Positions 53,341 through 62,391 of a stretch of DNA of 64,000 nt are shown one piece after another. Position 1 is the stretch's first letter; every line of letters starts with the position of its first letter. Position numbers and translations under genes: made by a program. The stretch is from a bacterium (GTDB lineage: Bacteria > Actinomycetota > Acidimicrobiia > Spongiisociales > UBA5794). The notes under the pieces are model-generated. The model was given only the letters and a program-made list of their open reading frames with translations. It had not been told where the DNA came from and made no database searches. Where the stretch lies: contig JAAETI010000912.1 of the NCBI GenBank assembly GCA_024228555.1, positions 1 through 64,000 on the forward strand, written 5' to 3'.

Positions 53341-54660
53341 GTGACTGACGTTCCCCCGGGAGGGGCGGAACAAATCGAAGAGGCTGTCGAGACCGAGCCG
53401 CGATCATTTGCATCGCTACTCCGCACTCTCGACATAGACAGCCGTCTTCTTGGAATGATCGCCGCGTTGCTGGTGATCTGGATCGGGATTCACATCATGT
53501 CGGGGGGCACTTTCCTGACCCCACGCAACCTATGGAATCTCTCGGTTCAAACTGCGGCCGTTGCCGTGATGGCGACCGGCATGGTCTTGATCATCGTGAC
53601 CCGCAACATCGACCTTTCTGTGGGGTCGATGCTCGCTGTCATCGGAATGGCGATGGCGCTGCTCCAAGCCGAGATCCTTCCTGACATCATCGGGTTTGGA
53701 CATCCACTCATGTGGGTCATCGCGGTGGCAGCCGGGATCATCCTCGGTGCGTTCATCGGTGGCTTCCAAGGATTCATCGTCGCGTATGTTGGCGTTCCCT
53801 CCTTTATCGTCACCCTCGGCGGTCTGCTCGTCTGGCGTGGTGTTGCGTGGTGGATGGCCAGCGGCCGCACCATTGCTCCCATGGACGAGACATACCAGCT
53901 GCTCGGCGGTGGCGCCCGCGGCAACATCGGCGGAGGCTGGAGCTGGATCGTCGGCATTCTCGCCTCGATCGGAATCATCTGGATGATGATCAACCGGCGT
54001 CGTACCCGTCTCAATTTCGGGTTCAACGTTCGCCCTGTTTGGGCAGACGCCCTTATCGGCGCCATCAGCGTCGGTGTCGTTCTCGGTGGCATCGCCTACC
54101 TCAACCGCTACTACCTCCCCGAGCTGCTTGCGAGGGCGCGATTCGAGGACGCCGGTCAGGTTTACCCCGAAGGCGGCGTAAACATCTCGCAGGGTTTGGC
54201 GGTCCCCGTTCTCATCGCCATTGGGGTGACACTGGCGATGACATTCATCTCAACGAGGGTCTCGTTTGGGCGCTACGTCTTTGCCATCGGCGGCAACCCC
54301 GAAGCGGCAGAACTCGGCGGTATCAAGACCCGCTGGACCATCGTAAAGACCTTCGCCCTCATGGGTGTTCTCGTTGCCATCGGCGCTGCCATCCAGACCG
54401 CAAGGCTCAATGCCGCAGTCAGCGGTCTTGGCCAGCTCACAGAGCTCTATGTGATCGCTGCTGCAGTGATCGGAGGCACATCGCTCGCCGGTGGCGTTGG
54501 CACCATCCCCGGCGCCGTACTCGGGGCTCTGGTCATGCAGTCACTGCAGTCCGGCATGGTTCTGCTCGGAGTTGACGCTCCCCTGCAGGACATCGTTGTC
54601 GGCGTCGTGCTCGTAATCGCCGTCGCCATAGACAGCTTCTACAGGAAGAGGTCAGTTTGA
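53341..54660 (+). CDS. Simple-sugar ABC transporter permease (XylH-like)
   Basis: 439 aa from the GTG at 53341, six bases after GAGGAGG. About ten membrane segments, with the family motifs [40 protein letters not shown] and [17 protein letters not shown] (the EAA-like loop that touches the ATPase). It is longer than RbsC (about 320 aa) because of an insert around residues 180-290, as XylH has. It overlaps the ATPase start by 1 bp. Confidence 0.92.
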   Translation: MTDVPPGGAEQIEEAVETEPRSFASLLRTLDIDSRLLGMIAALLVIWIGIHIMSGGTFLTPRNLWNLSVQTAAVAVMATGMVLIIVTRNIDLSVGSMLAVIGMAMALLQAEILPDIIGFGHPLMWVIAVAAGIILGAFIGGFQGFIVAYVGVPSFIVTLGGLLVWRGVAWWMASGRTIAPMDETYQLLGGGARGNIGGGWSWIVGILASIGIIWMMINRRRTRLNFGFNVRPVWADALIGAISVGVVLGGIAYLNRYYLPELLARARFEDAGQVYPEGGVNISQGLAVPVLIAIGVTLAMTFISTRVSFGRYVFAIGGNPEAAELGGIKTRWTIVKTFALMGVLVAIGAAIQTARLNAAVSGLGQLTELYVIAAAVIGGTSLAGGVGTIPGAVLGALVMQSLQSGMVLLGVDAPLQDIVVGVVLVIAVAIDSFYRKRSV

Positions 54661-55454
54661 TGACTACAGAAACCAAACAAGAGACACCTCTCGTCGACAT
54701 GCGCGATATGCGTGTTGCTTTCGGCGGTGTCCACGCGGTTGATGGGGTCAACATCACGCTCTTCCCCGGTGAGGTTGTGGCCGTCGTCGGTGGCAACGGT
54801 GCTGGCAAGACAACTCTGATCAAGACCTTGTCCGGAGCCCACAAGGCCGACTCGGGAACCATATTGATCAACGGCGAACCAGCCCAGATCGAGACACCGC
54901 GCGACGCCAAGCAATACGCAATCGAGACGATCTATCAGACTCTTGCGCTTGCGGAGAACATCGATGCGCCATCGAACATGTTCCTTGGTCGCGAGCTAAA
55001 GACTCGGTTCGGGCTTCTCGACGACTCCGCAATGGAAAGTGCGGCGCGGTCGGTGATGGGCCGGCTCAATCCGAAGTTCCAGAACTTCAAGGTGCCCGTG
55101 AAGTCGCTATCTGGTGGTCAGCGGCAGTCAGTGGCAATTGCCAGAGCTGTGCACTTCAACGCCAAGATCCTGATCATGGACGAGCCAACAGCTGCGCTGG
55201 GACCGCTGGAGACCTCACAGGTCACCGAACTGATCCAACAGCTGAAGGCGGAGGGAATCGGTATCTTCCTCATCAGCCACGACATCCACGATGTGTTCGA
55301 TCTGGCCGACCGGATCGCCGTCATGATGCAAGGCAAGATGGTGGGAATCGTCAACAAGACCGAAGTCACCAAAGACGAGGTGCTCGCCATGATCATCATG
55401 GGCAAGCTCCCCGGTGAAGCAACCCAGAGCGATATCGAGCATCTACACGATTGA
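54660..55454 (+). CDS. Simple-sugar ABC transporter ATP-binding protein, single domain
   Basis: 264 aa from the ATG at 54660 (AGAGG upstream). Walker [14 protein letters not shown], signature [14 protein letters not shown], Walker [13 protein letters not shown] and switch His in LISHDI. Canonical XylG/RbsA proteins are about 500 aa with two ATPase domains; this has one, like FrcA of fructose importers, and must act as a homodimer. It is the last gene of the importer operon. Confidence 0.92.
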   Translation: MTTETKQETPLVDMRDMRVAFGGVHAVDGVNITLFPGEVVAVVGGNGAGKTTLIKTLSGAHKADSGTILINGEPAQIETPRDAKQYAIETIYQTLALAENIDAPSNMFLGRELKTRFGLLDDSAMESAARSVMGRLNPKFQNFKVPVKSLSGGQRQSVAIARAVHFNAKILIMDEPTAALGPLETSQVTELIQQLKAEGIGIFLISHDIHDVFDLADRIAVMMQGKMVGIVNKTEVTKDEVLAMIIMGKLPGEATQSDIEHLHD

Positions 55455-55466
55455 GGTAACTCAGGC

Positions 55467-55506
55467 AAGAGAGGACGGGCTCCCTGATCGGAGCCCGTCC
55501 TCTCTT
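55467..55506 (+). terminator. Rho-independent terminator of the sugar importer operon
   Basis: AAGAGAGGACGGGCTCC-CTGATC-GGAGCCCGTCCTCTCTT is a perfect 17-bp stem with a 6-nt loop and TTTCGCTT after it. It starts 13 bp after the ATPase stop and also lies at the 3' side of the convergent sodN gene. Confidence 0.9.
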
Positions 55507-55521
55507 TCGCTTGGTCTTGGG

Positions 55522-55938
55522 TCAGCTTGGCGGGTAGACACCGGCAGCTTTGGAGGCCTCGGTCTGCCAGAAGATGTCCGAGATCTCCTGGATCAAAGCG
55601 ATGAGACCCTCCGACACCGCAGGATCCATAGACTTCTTCGCATCGCCCGCAGCCTTCGTCGCCCGCCAGAAGAGATCATGCAGATTGGGAAATTGCTCGA
55701 GATGAGGTGGCTTGAAGAAGTCAGCCCAGAGCACATTCAGATGGTGCTTGACCAACTCGGCACCCTCTTCCTTGATCGAGATACAGCGGGCTCGGAACAC
55801 GTCATCGTCTGATTCGTGGTATTTGGTACAGCAGTTCAGCACCGACTTTGCTTCGATCATTGCCTGCGCTGGGTCATAAACGCCGCAGAAAAGATCACAG
55901 TGTGCGTGAGCCACCCGGGTGGGTCGGAAGAGTCCCAC
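55522..55938 (-). CDS. sodN: Nickel superoxide dismutase with altered nickel hook
   Basis: 138 aa. A 13-residue leader ([12 protein letters not shown]) precedes the nickel hook, which becomes the N-terminus after cleavage: [23 protein letters not shown]. His1, Cys2 and Cys6 ligands are present and so is the YDPAQAxxEAxSV helix. Position 5 is Phe (codon TTC), where Pro is the family rule (HCDLPCGVY). The rest is the four-helix body ([36 protein letters not shown]). It dismutates superoxide. The maturation protease gene is divergent, 104 bp away. Confidence 0.93.
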   Translation of the reverse strand: MGLFRPTRVAHAHCDLFCGVYDPAQAMIEAKSVLNCCTKYHESDDDVFRARCISIKEEGAELVKHHLNVLWADFFKPPHLEQFPNLHDLFWRATKAAGDAKKSMDPAVSEGLIALIQEISDIFWQTEASKAAGVYPPS

Positions 55939-56042
55939 AGGTCACCTCCTCAGTTATCTTGCCATTCCTGCTGCGACGATACACCTGACAAATAGCTCCG
56001 AAGTACGGTCGCTGCCATACACTCAGCTGCGGAAAGGACGTC

Positions 56043-56528
56043 ATGGCACCAAAGAAGACCCGTCTTGCCTTGGCTGCAGCACTCGCGGCGTTCAGCTACG
56101 CCGGGCTCCACGGCAAGCTGCGCAGATACGAGATCGCCGAATCGTCCATGCAACCATCGCTCCAGCCCGGCGACTACGTAATCGCACAGGCCCGCACCGG
56201 CACTGTCGAGCGCGGGCACGTGGTGATCATCGCCCGCCGCGACGGCCTCGAATTAGTGAAACGGGTCGTCGGTCTGCCACTGGAAACCGTCACCATCAGC
56301 AATGGGCAGGTCAACCTGAACGGGGCGCTACTAGCCGAGCCGTGGGCAGATGGCCCAACTCGGCCGGACGGCGAATGGCAAACCGGGACCAACGAGATCT
56401 TCGTCCTCGGCGACAACCGGGCGCTCTCGATCAGCGACAGCCGCGTAATTGGCCCTGTGCCGCTCGATAAAGCAGCGTGGAGGGTTGTTGCCCGCTACTG
56501 GCCTCCGGCGGGGGTCGGCAGGATCTAG
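56043..56528 (+). CDS. sodX: Nickel-type SOD maturation protease (S26 signal-peptidase family)
   Basis: 161 aa. It has the S26 serine/lysine dyad: Ser in AESSMQPSLQPGDYVIA and Lys in ELVKRVVGLPLETV, plus GTNEIFVLGDNRALSISDSRVIGPV (box E, SDSR). There is only a weak hydrophobic N-terminus (LALAAALAAFSYAGL). Small S26 proteases next to sodN remove the SodN leader so that His1 can bind nickel; the role is assigned from this pairing. Confidence 0.88.
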   Translation: MAPKKTRLALAAALAAFSYAGLHGKLRRYEIAESSMQPSLQPGDYVIAQARTGTVERGHVVIIARRDGLELVKRVVGLPLETVTISNGQVNLNGALLAEPWADGPTRPDGEWQTGTNEIFVLGDNRALSISDSRVIGPVPLDKAAWRVVARYWPPAGVGRI

Positions 56529-57127
56529 CCGGGCTTGACCGCAAGGAAGACCAGGTCAAGCGCATCGCCTACAACATCGTCCTTCTCAACATGGCGCACG
56601 ACCTTGGCATTCTCGATAATCCCGAATCCGGCGAAGTCCGCCGCCACGTCGGCCTCATCGAACAACACTTCGATCATCGGCGGTCCTCCAAACCCGTGCT
56701 CGAGATTGTCACGGTGGTGGGCAACCACAAACACCCGCCCACCAGAAACGAGCGCCCGTCGCGCCTTGTGATGAATCGCCTTCCGCATCGCTTCCGGACT
56801 TTGGAAATAGGCCAGCACGACGAGATCAAACGACTCGGCCTCCGGTTCCCACACCACAACGTCCGCAGCGATGAACTCGACTTCAACACCGGCGGCAGCA
56901 GCCATCTGTGCCGCCTGATCCGTCGCTACATCGGATACATCCACTGCAGTCACGGCGTGCCCTTGCCGTGCCAGCCAGATCGCATTGCGGCCCTGCCCCG
57001 ACCCGAGATCAAGCACCCGACGCGGCGACAGGTCCCCCAACCGGTCGGCCACGAACTCGTTGGGGTCAACACCCCACACCGCTCCGCGTTGCCCGTAGCG
57101 CTCGTTCCAGAGGTCACGTTGTGTCAT
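56525..57127 (-). CDS. Class I SAM-dependent methyltransferase
   Basis: 200 aa from the ATG at 57127, which overlaps the upstream stop (ATGA). Motif I VLDLGSGQGRNAIWLA, acidic end of beta2 in AVDVSD, motif II IAADVVVWEP and motif III ARRALVSGGRVFVVAHH. This is the tellurite-resistance TehB-like small methyltransferase type. Substrate unknown. Converges on sodX with a 4-bp overlap. Confidence 0.87.
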   Translation of the reverse strand: MTQRDLWNERYGQRGAVWGVDPNEFVADRLGDLSPRRVLDLGSGQGRNAIWLARQGHAVTAVDVSDVATDQAAQMAAAAGVEVEFIAADVVVWEPEAESFDLVVLAYFQSPEAMRKAIHHKARRALVSGGRVFVVAHHRDNLEHGFGGPPMIEVLFDEADVAADFAGFGIIENAKVVRHVEKDDVVGDALDLVFLAVKPG

Positions 57128-57807
57128 AGGGGGATCTCCAGGTGTTTCGAGGCTTCGCGAAAGCTCAGGCCGGATAGCTGGTCGCGGTTCTTGATCAGAA
57201 AGTCGGTGACTCGGTCGGGGGATGTCTTTGCGTATTCCCGCAGCGACCACCCGATAGCCTTGCGGATGAAGAACTCCTTCTCGCCGGCCCGGCGCATGCA
57301 ATGATCGAATAGCAACTCGCAATCGGTCTCTGCCTTGTGTTTGAGATGGGAAATCAGGCTGGTTCTCCGCAGCCACATATCGTCATCGTCAATCCAGCGC
57401 TCGATACTTGGTTGCGTGGCCTCCCGCTCCTGCAAGAAGGCAATGCCGACACAGTGCACGGCGACGGCGTCGACAAAATCCCACCAAGCTCCCTCAACGA
57501 TCAACCGCCGATACAGATCGAGATTCTTGGCAACAACGAATTGGCGATTCTGCTCGGCGATGCGGATGGCCAGATACTTCTCCTCACGATGTGGGCGCTC
57601 CCACAACGCAGTGACGTATCGACGGTACGTGACGTTGTCGGTGACCGGGAATTGAGCCTTCATCGCACGGTACACCTCGGTACGGCCCTTCTTCTGAACC
57701 CCGTAGAACGGCATGTCGGTCTTCATGTACGCCGCCATGCCGACAGCCTTCTCTGCATCGGCGCGACTCGCCAACTCATCGGCGACCAAAGCGATCAACT
57801 GCTTCAT
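57124..57807 (-). CDS. DNA alkylation repair protein (AlkD/AlkC-like HEAT repeat glycosylase)
   Basis: 227 aa. It has the all-helical HEAT repeat pattern of AlkD. MKTDMPFYGVQKKGR at the start, WERPHREEKYLAIRIAEQNR, EGAWWDFVDAVAVHCVG (Trp/Asp that flank the alkylated base) and KEFFIRKAIGWSLREYAKTSPDRV (Lys/Arg near DNA) are family motifs. It removes bulky or charged N3/N7-alkyl purines. It is transcribed with the methyltransferase gene that follows. Confidence 0.9.
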   Translation of the reverse strand: MKQLIALVADELASRADAEKAVGMAAYMKTDMPFYGVQKKGRTEVYRAMKAQFPVTDNVTYRRYVTALWERPHREEKYLAIRIAEQNRQFVVAKNLDLYRRLIVEGAWWDFVDAVAVHCVGIAFLQEREATQPSIERWIDDDDMWLRRTSLISHLKHKAETDCELLFDHCMRRAGEKEFFIRKAIGWSLREYAKTSPDRVTDFLIKNRDQLSGLSFREASKHLEIPL

Positions 57808-57891
57808 GGGCACAACGGTAGTCCCGGCACCAAGTTGACCCGGCAGCCCGCAATGCGTGTTGTCCCCGGGCCAGGCCTACACTCCGGCCTC

Positions 57892-58986
57892 GTGAATATA
57901 CGAATCCCCCTCTTTGCCCTGGTTGTCTTTGCCTTGTTCGCCGCCGCCTGCGGTGGTGACGATGCGACACCTACAACCGAAGAACTCGCCACATTGGCAC
58001 CCGTCGAGACGTCGGCTGCCGAAACGACCGCGGCGACCACAACCACCCCCGCCACCTCAACGACAACAACACTTCCGCCGTCGCCTCTGAACGGTATGGG
58101 CGTCGAGGATGAGTCCTTGCTGGACCGTCGCGCCGTTGCAGTCAAAATCGACAATCACTGGGAAGCACGACCCCAGTCCGGAATCGAACAGGCCGATGCG
58201 GTCTATGAACTACTGGTGGAAGGTGGCTTGACCCGATTCATCGCCGTGTTCCACCACTCGGACACCGAGTACCTGGGACCGGTCCGCTCCGGTCGCCCAA
58301 CCGACCCGACACTCGTGAAATACATCGGAGCTCCACTTCAAATCTCTGGGGCGCAGCCCTGGGTCAGCGGGGTCATTGCGGGTTATGGAGTCAAGCTGCT
58401 CGGCGACAACGGCAACACAACGTTCCGCATCCAAACCAAGAGCGCTCCGCATAACCTGTACGGCTCCACGCTGCTGATGCGCGACGAGGCGGACCGGCGT
58501 GACTACCCAGATGACCCTCCAGAGCAACCGATCTTCAATTTTGGAGAGCCGACCCCCGGCGAGCCCGACGCAACGGACATCACGTTCGATTGGTCGGACC
58601 GCCCGGTCGTTCGCTGGGAATGGACCGGTTCGGAGTACCTGCGGTTCAATGCAGACACTCCTCACAACTGGCGCACCGCACCCGTCGAGGACGAAGAGCC
58701 GACCGACGAACAGATCGCGGCGGACACCCTTGTTGTCATCACCGCAACCAAGTACTGGGCTAGTTCATCGAGCGGAGCTGGGTCTGCTGTACCTGCTCTC
58801 GATACTGTCGGATCCGGCAGCGCCTATGTGTTCTACGGAGGCGTTGTGATCGAAGGTCAATGGGCTCGCGAGTCGGTCGATGAGCGATTCGAACTAACGC
58901 TGGAGGACGGATCGGCCATCACCATCCCGGCCGGACGGCTTTGGATCTCGATCTTTCCCAACAACCAACAGGTCACCTGGGAATGA
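57892..58986 (+). CDS. DUF3048 domain lipoprotein
   Basis: 364 aa from a GTG at 57892; the track's longer start overlaps the AlkD gene in antisense. Lipobox LFAAACGGD, then a Thr-rich linker (TAATTTTPATSTTTTLPP), then DUF3048: VAVKIDNHWEARPQSGIEQADAVYELLVEGGLTRFIAVFHH and YLGPVRSGRPTDP. The family (related to YerB) is extracellular with unknown function. It overlaps the amidase gene by 4 bp. Confidence 0.88.
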   Translation: MNIRIPLFALVVFALFAAACGGDDATPTTEELATLAPVETSAAETTAATTTTPATSTTTTLPPSPLNGMGVEDESLLDRRAVAVKIDNHWEARPQSGIEQADAVYELLVEGGLTRFIAVFHHSDTEYLGPVRSGRPTDPTLVKYIGAPLQISGAQPWVSGVIAGYGVKLLGDNGNTTFRIQTKSAPHNLYGSTLLMRDEADRRDYPDDPPEQPIFNFGEPTPGEPDATDITFDWSDRPVVRWEWTGSEYLRFNADTPHNWRTAPVEDEEPTDEQIAADTLVVITATKYWASSSSGAGSAVPALDTVGSGSAYVFYGGVVIEGQWARESVDERFELTLEDGSAITIPAGRLWISIFPNNQQVTWE

Positions 58987-60380
58987 GCGACACCCCGTTT
59001 GGTATTGCCGACATCGCAACGGCGGTTACCAACGGTTCGGTTACCGCGGTCGAGGTCATCGCCGACTACCTCGAGCGCACCGAGAGGACCCAAGAAGTCA
59101 CGAATGCGTTCACGCTGATCGAAACTGATGCGGCAACCACAGCAGCCTCCGAGATCGACAGGCGGATAGCAGCCGGTGACCCCGTAGGTCCGCTGGCGGG
59201 TGTACCCGTTGCGATCAAGGACCTGCTCGACCACGCCGGTCGACCCAATACCGCAGGCAGCAGCTTTCCCGCTCCGGTTCCAACTGAGACTGCTCCCGCC
59301 GTTGCACGGCTCGAGGATGCTGGGGCTGTCATCATCGGCCGGACCGGGCTCCATGAATATGCGTTTGGGTTCTCGTCCGAGAACCACTGGTACGGTGCGG
59401 TGCACAATCCCTGGGATGAGAACCTCTCCCCCGGCGGCTCATCAGGTGGGTCCGGTGCCGCCGTCGCCTCCGGCGCCGCAGCTGCCGCACTCGGAACCGA
59501 TACCGGAGGATCGGTACGCGTCCCCGCCGCCCTGTGCGGCGTGGTCGGGCTGAAGGTGACCCATGGTCGAGTGCCCCTAACGGGAGTATTCCCGCTGGCC
59601 CCATCGTTGGATACGGTCGGGCCGCTGGCAAGGACTGTCGCGGGGACATCCGCGATCTACCGGGCCATCGCTGGCTTCGATCGCACCGATCCTTGGTCTG
59701 CTCCCCAGCTGGTTCGGGCTCCGCAAGGCCCATTGAGAATTGCAGAAACGGTCATTGGGGTACCCCATCCCTGGGTTGACCTTCGTCAGACGGAGTCTGT
59801 TGCTGCGGCGTTTGCGGCAACTGTCGACGCACTGCGCAATGCAGGTGCCCGGATCGTTGATCTCGATCTTCCCGACGTGGTACCAGGACCACAGATCGAA
59901 GCGTCGGTTTATCCCGAAGTTGCCGTGATTCACGATGAGCGCTGGCACACCAGCCCTGACACCTACGGTCCCGATGTGTCGCAACGTCTCGGTGAGGTAT
60001 TCGAGATCGACCCGACACGGTACGTGTCCGCCCAAGAATGGCGGGGCCGAATCCGCCATGACATTGAAGCATCGCTACAAGAATGCTCCTTCCTCATGAC
60101 TCCTGCAGTGGCCGCAAACGTCAAACCGATCGGCGAGGAGATGATCAACGTTGCCGGCAAATCTGTGTCCTACCGCCCGTATCTTTCTCGCTACTCCGCC
60201 TTGGTCAACCACACAGGTCTGCCCGCAATCGTTCTTCCCTTGGACATGGACGGTGTGCCTCCACCGAGCGTACAGTTCATCGCTGGGGCCTGGGAAGAGC
60301 ACCGCCTCCTCGAGATGGGTTTGGCTCTCGAACAGCACGGAATCAGCCGATGGCGGCAACCCATCGCAACGGCCGATTGA
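58983..60380 (+). CDS. Amidase-signature family amidase
   Basis: 465 aa from the ATG at 58983. Ser-cisSer-Lys triad: Lys in VPVAIKDLLDH, cis-Ser in GGSSGGSGAA and Ser in DTGGSVRVPAALCG. The match to GatA is only partial (LHEYAFGFSSENHWYGAVHNPWD), and the real gatA sits in its operon at 12 kb, so this is a catabolic amidase, for example for a carboxamide, allophanate or an amino-acid amide. It follows the DUF3048 lipoprotein in a coupled pair. Confidence 0.9.
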   Translation: MSDTPFGIADIATAVTNGSVTAVEVIADYLERTERTQEVTNAFTLIETDAATTAASEIDRRIAAGDPVGPLAGVPVAIKDLLDHAGRPNTAGSSFPAPVPTETAPAVARLEDAGAVIIGRTGLHEYAFGFSSENHWYGAVHNPWDENLSPGGSSGGSGAAVASGAAAAALGTDTGGSVRVPAALCGVVGLKVTHGRVPLTGVFPLAPSLDTVGPLARTVAGTSAIYRAIAGFDRTDPWSAPQLVRAPQGPLRIAETVIGVPHPWVDLRQTESVAAAFAATVDALRNAGARIVDLDLPDVVPGPQIEASVYPEVAVIHDERWHTSPDTYGPDVSQRLGEVFEIDPTRYVSAQEWRGRIRHDIEASLQECSFLMTPAVAANVKPIGEEMINVAGKSVSYRPYLSRYSALVNHTGLPAIVLPLDMDGVPPPSVQFIAGAWEEHRLLEMGLALEQHGISRWRQPIATAD

Positions 60381-60519
60381 TCCAGCGGGATTGTTGCTGA
60401 AAACGTTCGCAGAAGTGCATAGACTGCACAATCGGTTCGACGCCATTTGGTGGCTCGATCCGGACAAGCCAATAGCAACCTGGGGCCGCCAGCGCAGCCG
60501 CATTTAGGAGCTTCCACTC

Positions 60520-62391
60520 ATGCAGGAAGAGACTCTCTCTCCACCGAAACCACCCGAGAAACTTGATCGTGTGGTCATTCGATTCGCCGGTGACTCCGGC
60601 GACGGTATGCAGCTTGCGGGTACCCGCTTTATGGAAAGCTCAGCTGCTTTCGGCAACGACCTAGCAACCTTCCCCGACTATCCGGCTGAGATCAGGGCAC
60701 CGCAGGGGACGCTCGCCGGAGTGTCATCGTTCCAGGTTCACATTGCCGACTGGGATATCCTCACCCACGGCGACGAGGCCGATGTGTTGGTCGCAATGAA
60801 CCCCGCCGCCCTCAAGGCCAACCTCCGTGAGGTCGTCGCCGGCGGTCTCATCCTGGCCAACGAGGATGCATTTGACGATCGCAATCTCGAGAAGGCCGGC
60901 TACGAGAGCAACCCTCTAACCGACGACTCGCTAAGCAACTACCACGTGATGACTGCTCCAATGGAGAAGCTCACAAAGCTCGCTGTTGCCGGGACCGGCG
61001 TCAAAGGCCGTTCTGTACTGCGCTCGAAGAACTTCTTCGCTCTCGGCTTGATATCGTGGATGTTCAATCGCCCCACCGAATCAGTCTACGGCTGGATCGA
61101 AGAGAAGTTTGGTGCAGACACCCCTGTCGGCCAGGCGAATGTTGAAGCGTTCCGTGCGGGATTCAACTTCGGTAACACCACCGAGGAGTTCCATCACACC
61201 TTTGAGGTCGCCCCCGCCAAGTTGCCCGCAGGCACCTACACCAACATCACGGGGAACCAGGCGCTGGCCTGGGGTTTGGTGGCTGCCGCCAAGTCAGCAG
61301 GGCTAACACTCTTCCTGGGTTCCTACCCGATCACACCTGCCACGTCCATCCTCGAGGAAGTCGCTCGCCTCAAGCACTTTGGAGCCAAGACGTTCCAGGC
61401 CGAGGACGAAATCGCAGGAGTCGGAGTATCGCTCGGTGCCGCTTTCGCCGGTCACCTCGCCGTGACCACAACGTCAGGCCCTGGCGTTGCGCTGAAGAGC
61501 GAGACCCTGAGCTTGGCCCTCATGACCGAGCTGCCGCTCATCCTCGTTGATGTGCAAAGGGCCGGTCCCTCGACAGGGTTGCCGACCAAGGTGGAGCAGT
61601 CGGACCTGATGATGGCGCTCTACGGTCGGCACGGCGAAGCCCCTCTACCGGTGCTTGCCGCCGCATCACCCAGCGATGCATTTGAGGTGGCGATGGAAGC
61701 CGCCCGCATCGCCCTGACCTACATGACCCCTGTGATCTTGTTGTCTGATGGCTACCTGGCGAATGGAGCCGAGCCATGGCGACTCCCCGACTTCGACGAC
61801 CTGCCGTCAATCGACATCACACATACGACCAAGCCCAATGGGCCCGACGGTGTGTTCTACCCGTATGCGCGGGACGAAGTCACCGGAGCTCGGCCGTGGG
61901 CCGTACCGGGGACACCTGGGCTGGAGCATCGGATCGGTGGTCTAGAAAAGGCGGCTTTGACCGGCAACGTTTCTCACGACCCCGACAACCACGAGATGAT
62001 GACCGCGGCGCGAGCCGCCAAGGTGGCCGGCATTGCCAACGACATCCCCGAGGTCGAAGTCTTCGGCCCCGAAGAGGCCAAGGTGCTCGTTGTGAGCTGG
62101 GGGTCGACATTCGGCGGGGTGCGAGCCGGCGTGAAGAACGCTACCACCGCGGGATATCCGGCGGCGCACGTTCACCTGCGGTATTTGAACCCATTGCCCC
62201 GCAACCTCGGGGACGTCCTTGCTCGCTACGACAAGGTGCTTATTCCCGAACTCAACCTTGGCCAATTGGCAATGGTGCTGCGGGCCAAGTTCCTGGTTCC
62301 TGCCATCACACTGAGCAAGGTGCAGGGTGCTCCGTTCATGGCCAATGACGTAACCGACAAGATCATCGAACTACTCGAGGACAAGTCATGA
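60520..62391 (+). CDS. korA: 2-oxoglutarate:ferredoxin oxidoreductase subunit alpha (fused gamma-alpha)
   Basis: 623 aa. The first about 200 residues are the gamma domain (VVIRFAGDSGDGMQLAGTRF, IRAPQGTLAGVSSFQVHI). The rest is the alpha (pyrimidine-binding) domain: FLGSYPITPATSILEEVARL, FQAEDEIAGVGVSLGAAFAG, TTSGPGVALKSETLSLAL. The two-subunit fused form is the KorA of aerobic actinobacteria, which oxidises 2-oxoglutarate to succinyl-CoA with ferredoxin in place of the usual dehydrogenase complex. Preceded by 139 bp with no gene. It overlaps korB by 4 bp. Confidence 0.92.
   Translation: MQEETLSPPKPPEKLDRVVIRFAGDSGDGMQLAGTRFMESSAAFGNDLATFPDYPAEIRAPQGTLAGVSSFQVHIADWDILTHGDEADVLVAMNPAALKANLREVVAGGLILANEDAFDDRNLEKAGYESNPLTDDSLSNYHVMTAPMEKLTKLAVAGTGVKGRSVLRSKNFFALGLISWMFNRPTESVYGWIEEKFGADTPVGQANVEAFRAGFNFGNTTEEFHHTFEVAPAKLPAGTYTNITGNQALAWGLVAAAKSAGLTLFLGSYPITPATSILEEVARLKHFGAKTFQAEDEIAGVGVSLGAAFAGHLAVTTTSGPGVALKSETLSLALMTELPLILVDVQRAGPSTGLPTKVEQSDLMMALYGRHGEAPLPVLAAASPSDAFEVAMEAARIALTYMTPVILLSDGYLANGAEPWRLPDFDDLPSIDITHTTKPNGPDGVFYPYARDEVTGARPWAVPGTPGLEHRIGGLEKAALTGNVSHDPDNHEMMTAARAAKVAGIANDIPEVEVFGPEEAKVLVVSWGSTFGGVRAGVKNATTAGYPAAHVHLRYLNPLPRNLGDVLARYDKVLIPELNLGQLAMVLRAKFLVPAITLSKVQGAPFMANDVTDKIIELLEDKS

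Noticed and set aside
57337-57891. N-terminal extension of the DUF3048 lipoprotein
   Set aside because: It overlaps the AlkD gene on the other strand; the lipobox requires the start at 57892.
60381-60519. Small ORF or RNA between amidase and korA
   Set aside because: Only 139 bp; a weak GTGCA-TAGAC-TGCAC hairpin is present but neither a gene nor a clear promoter can be supported.
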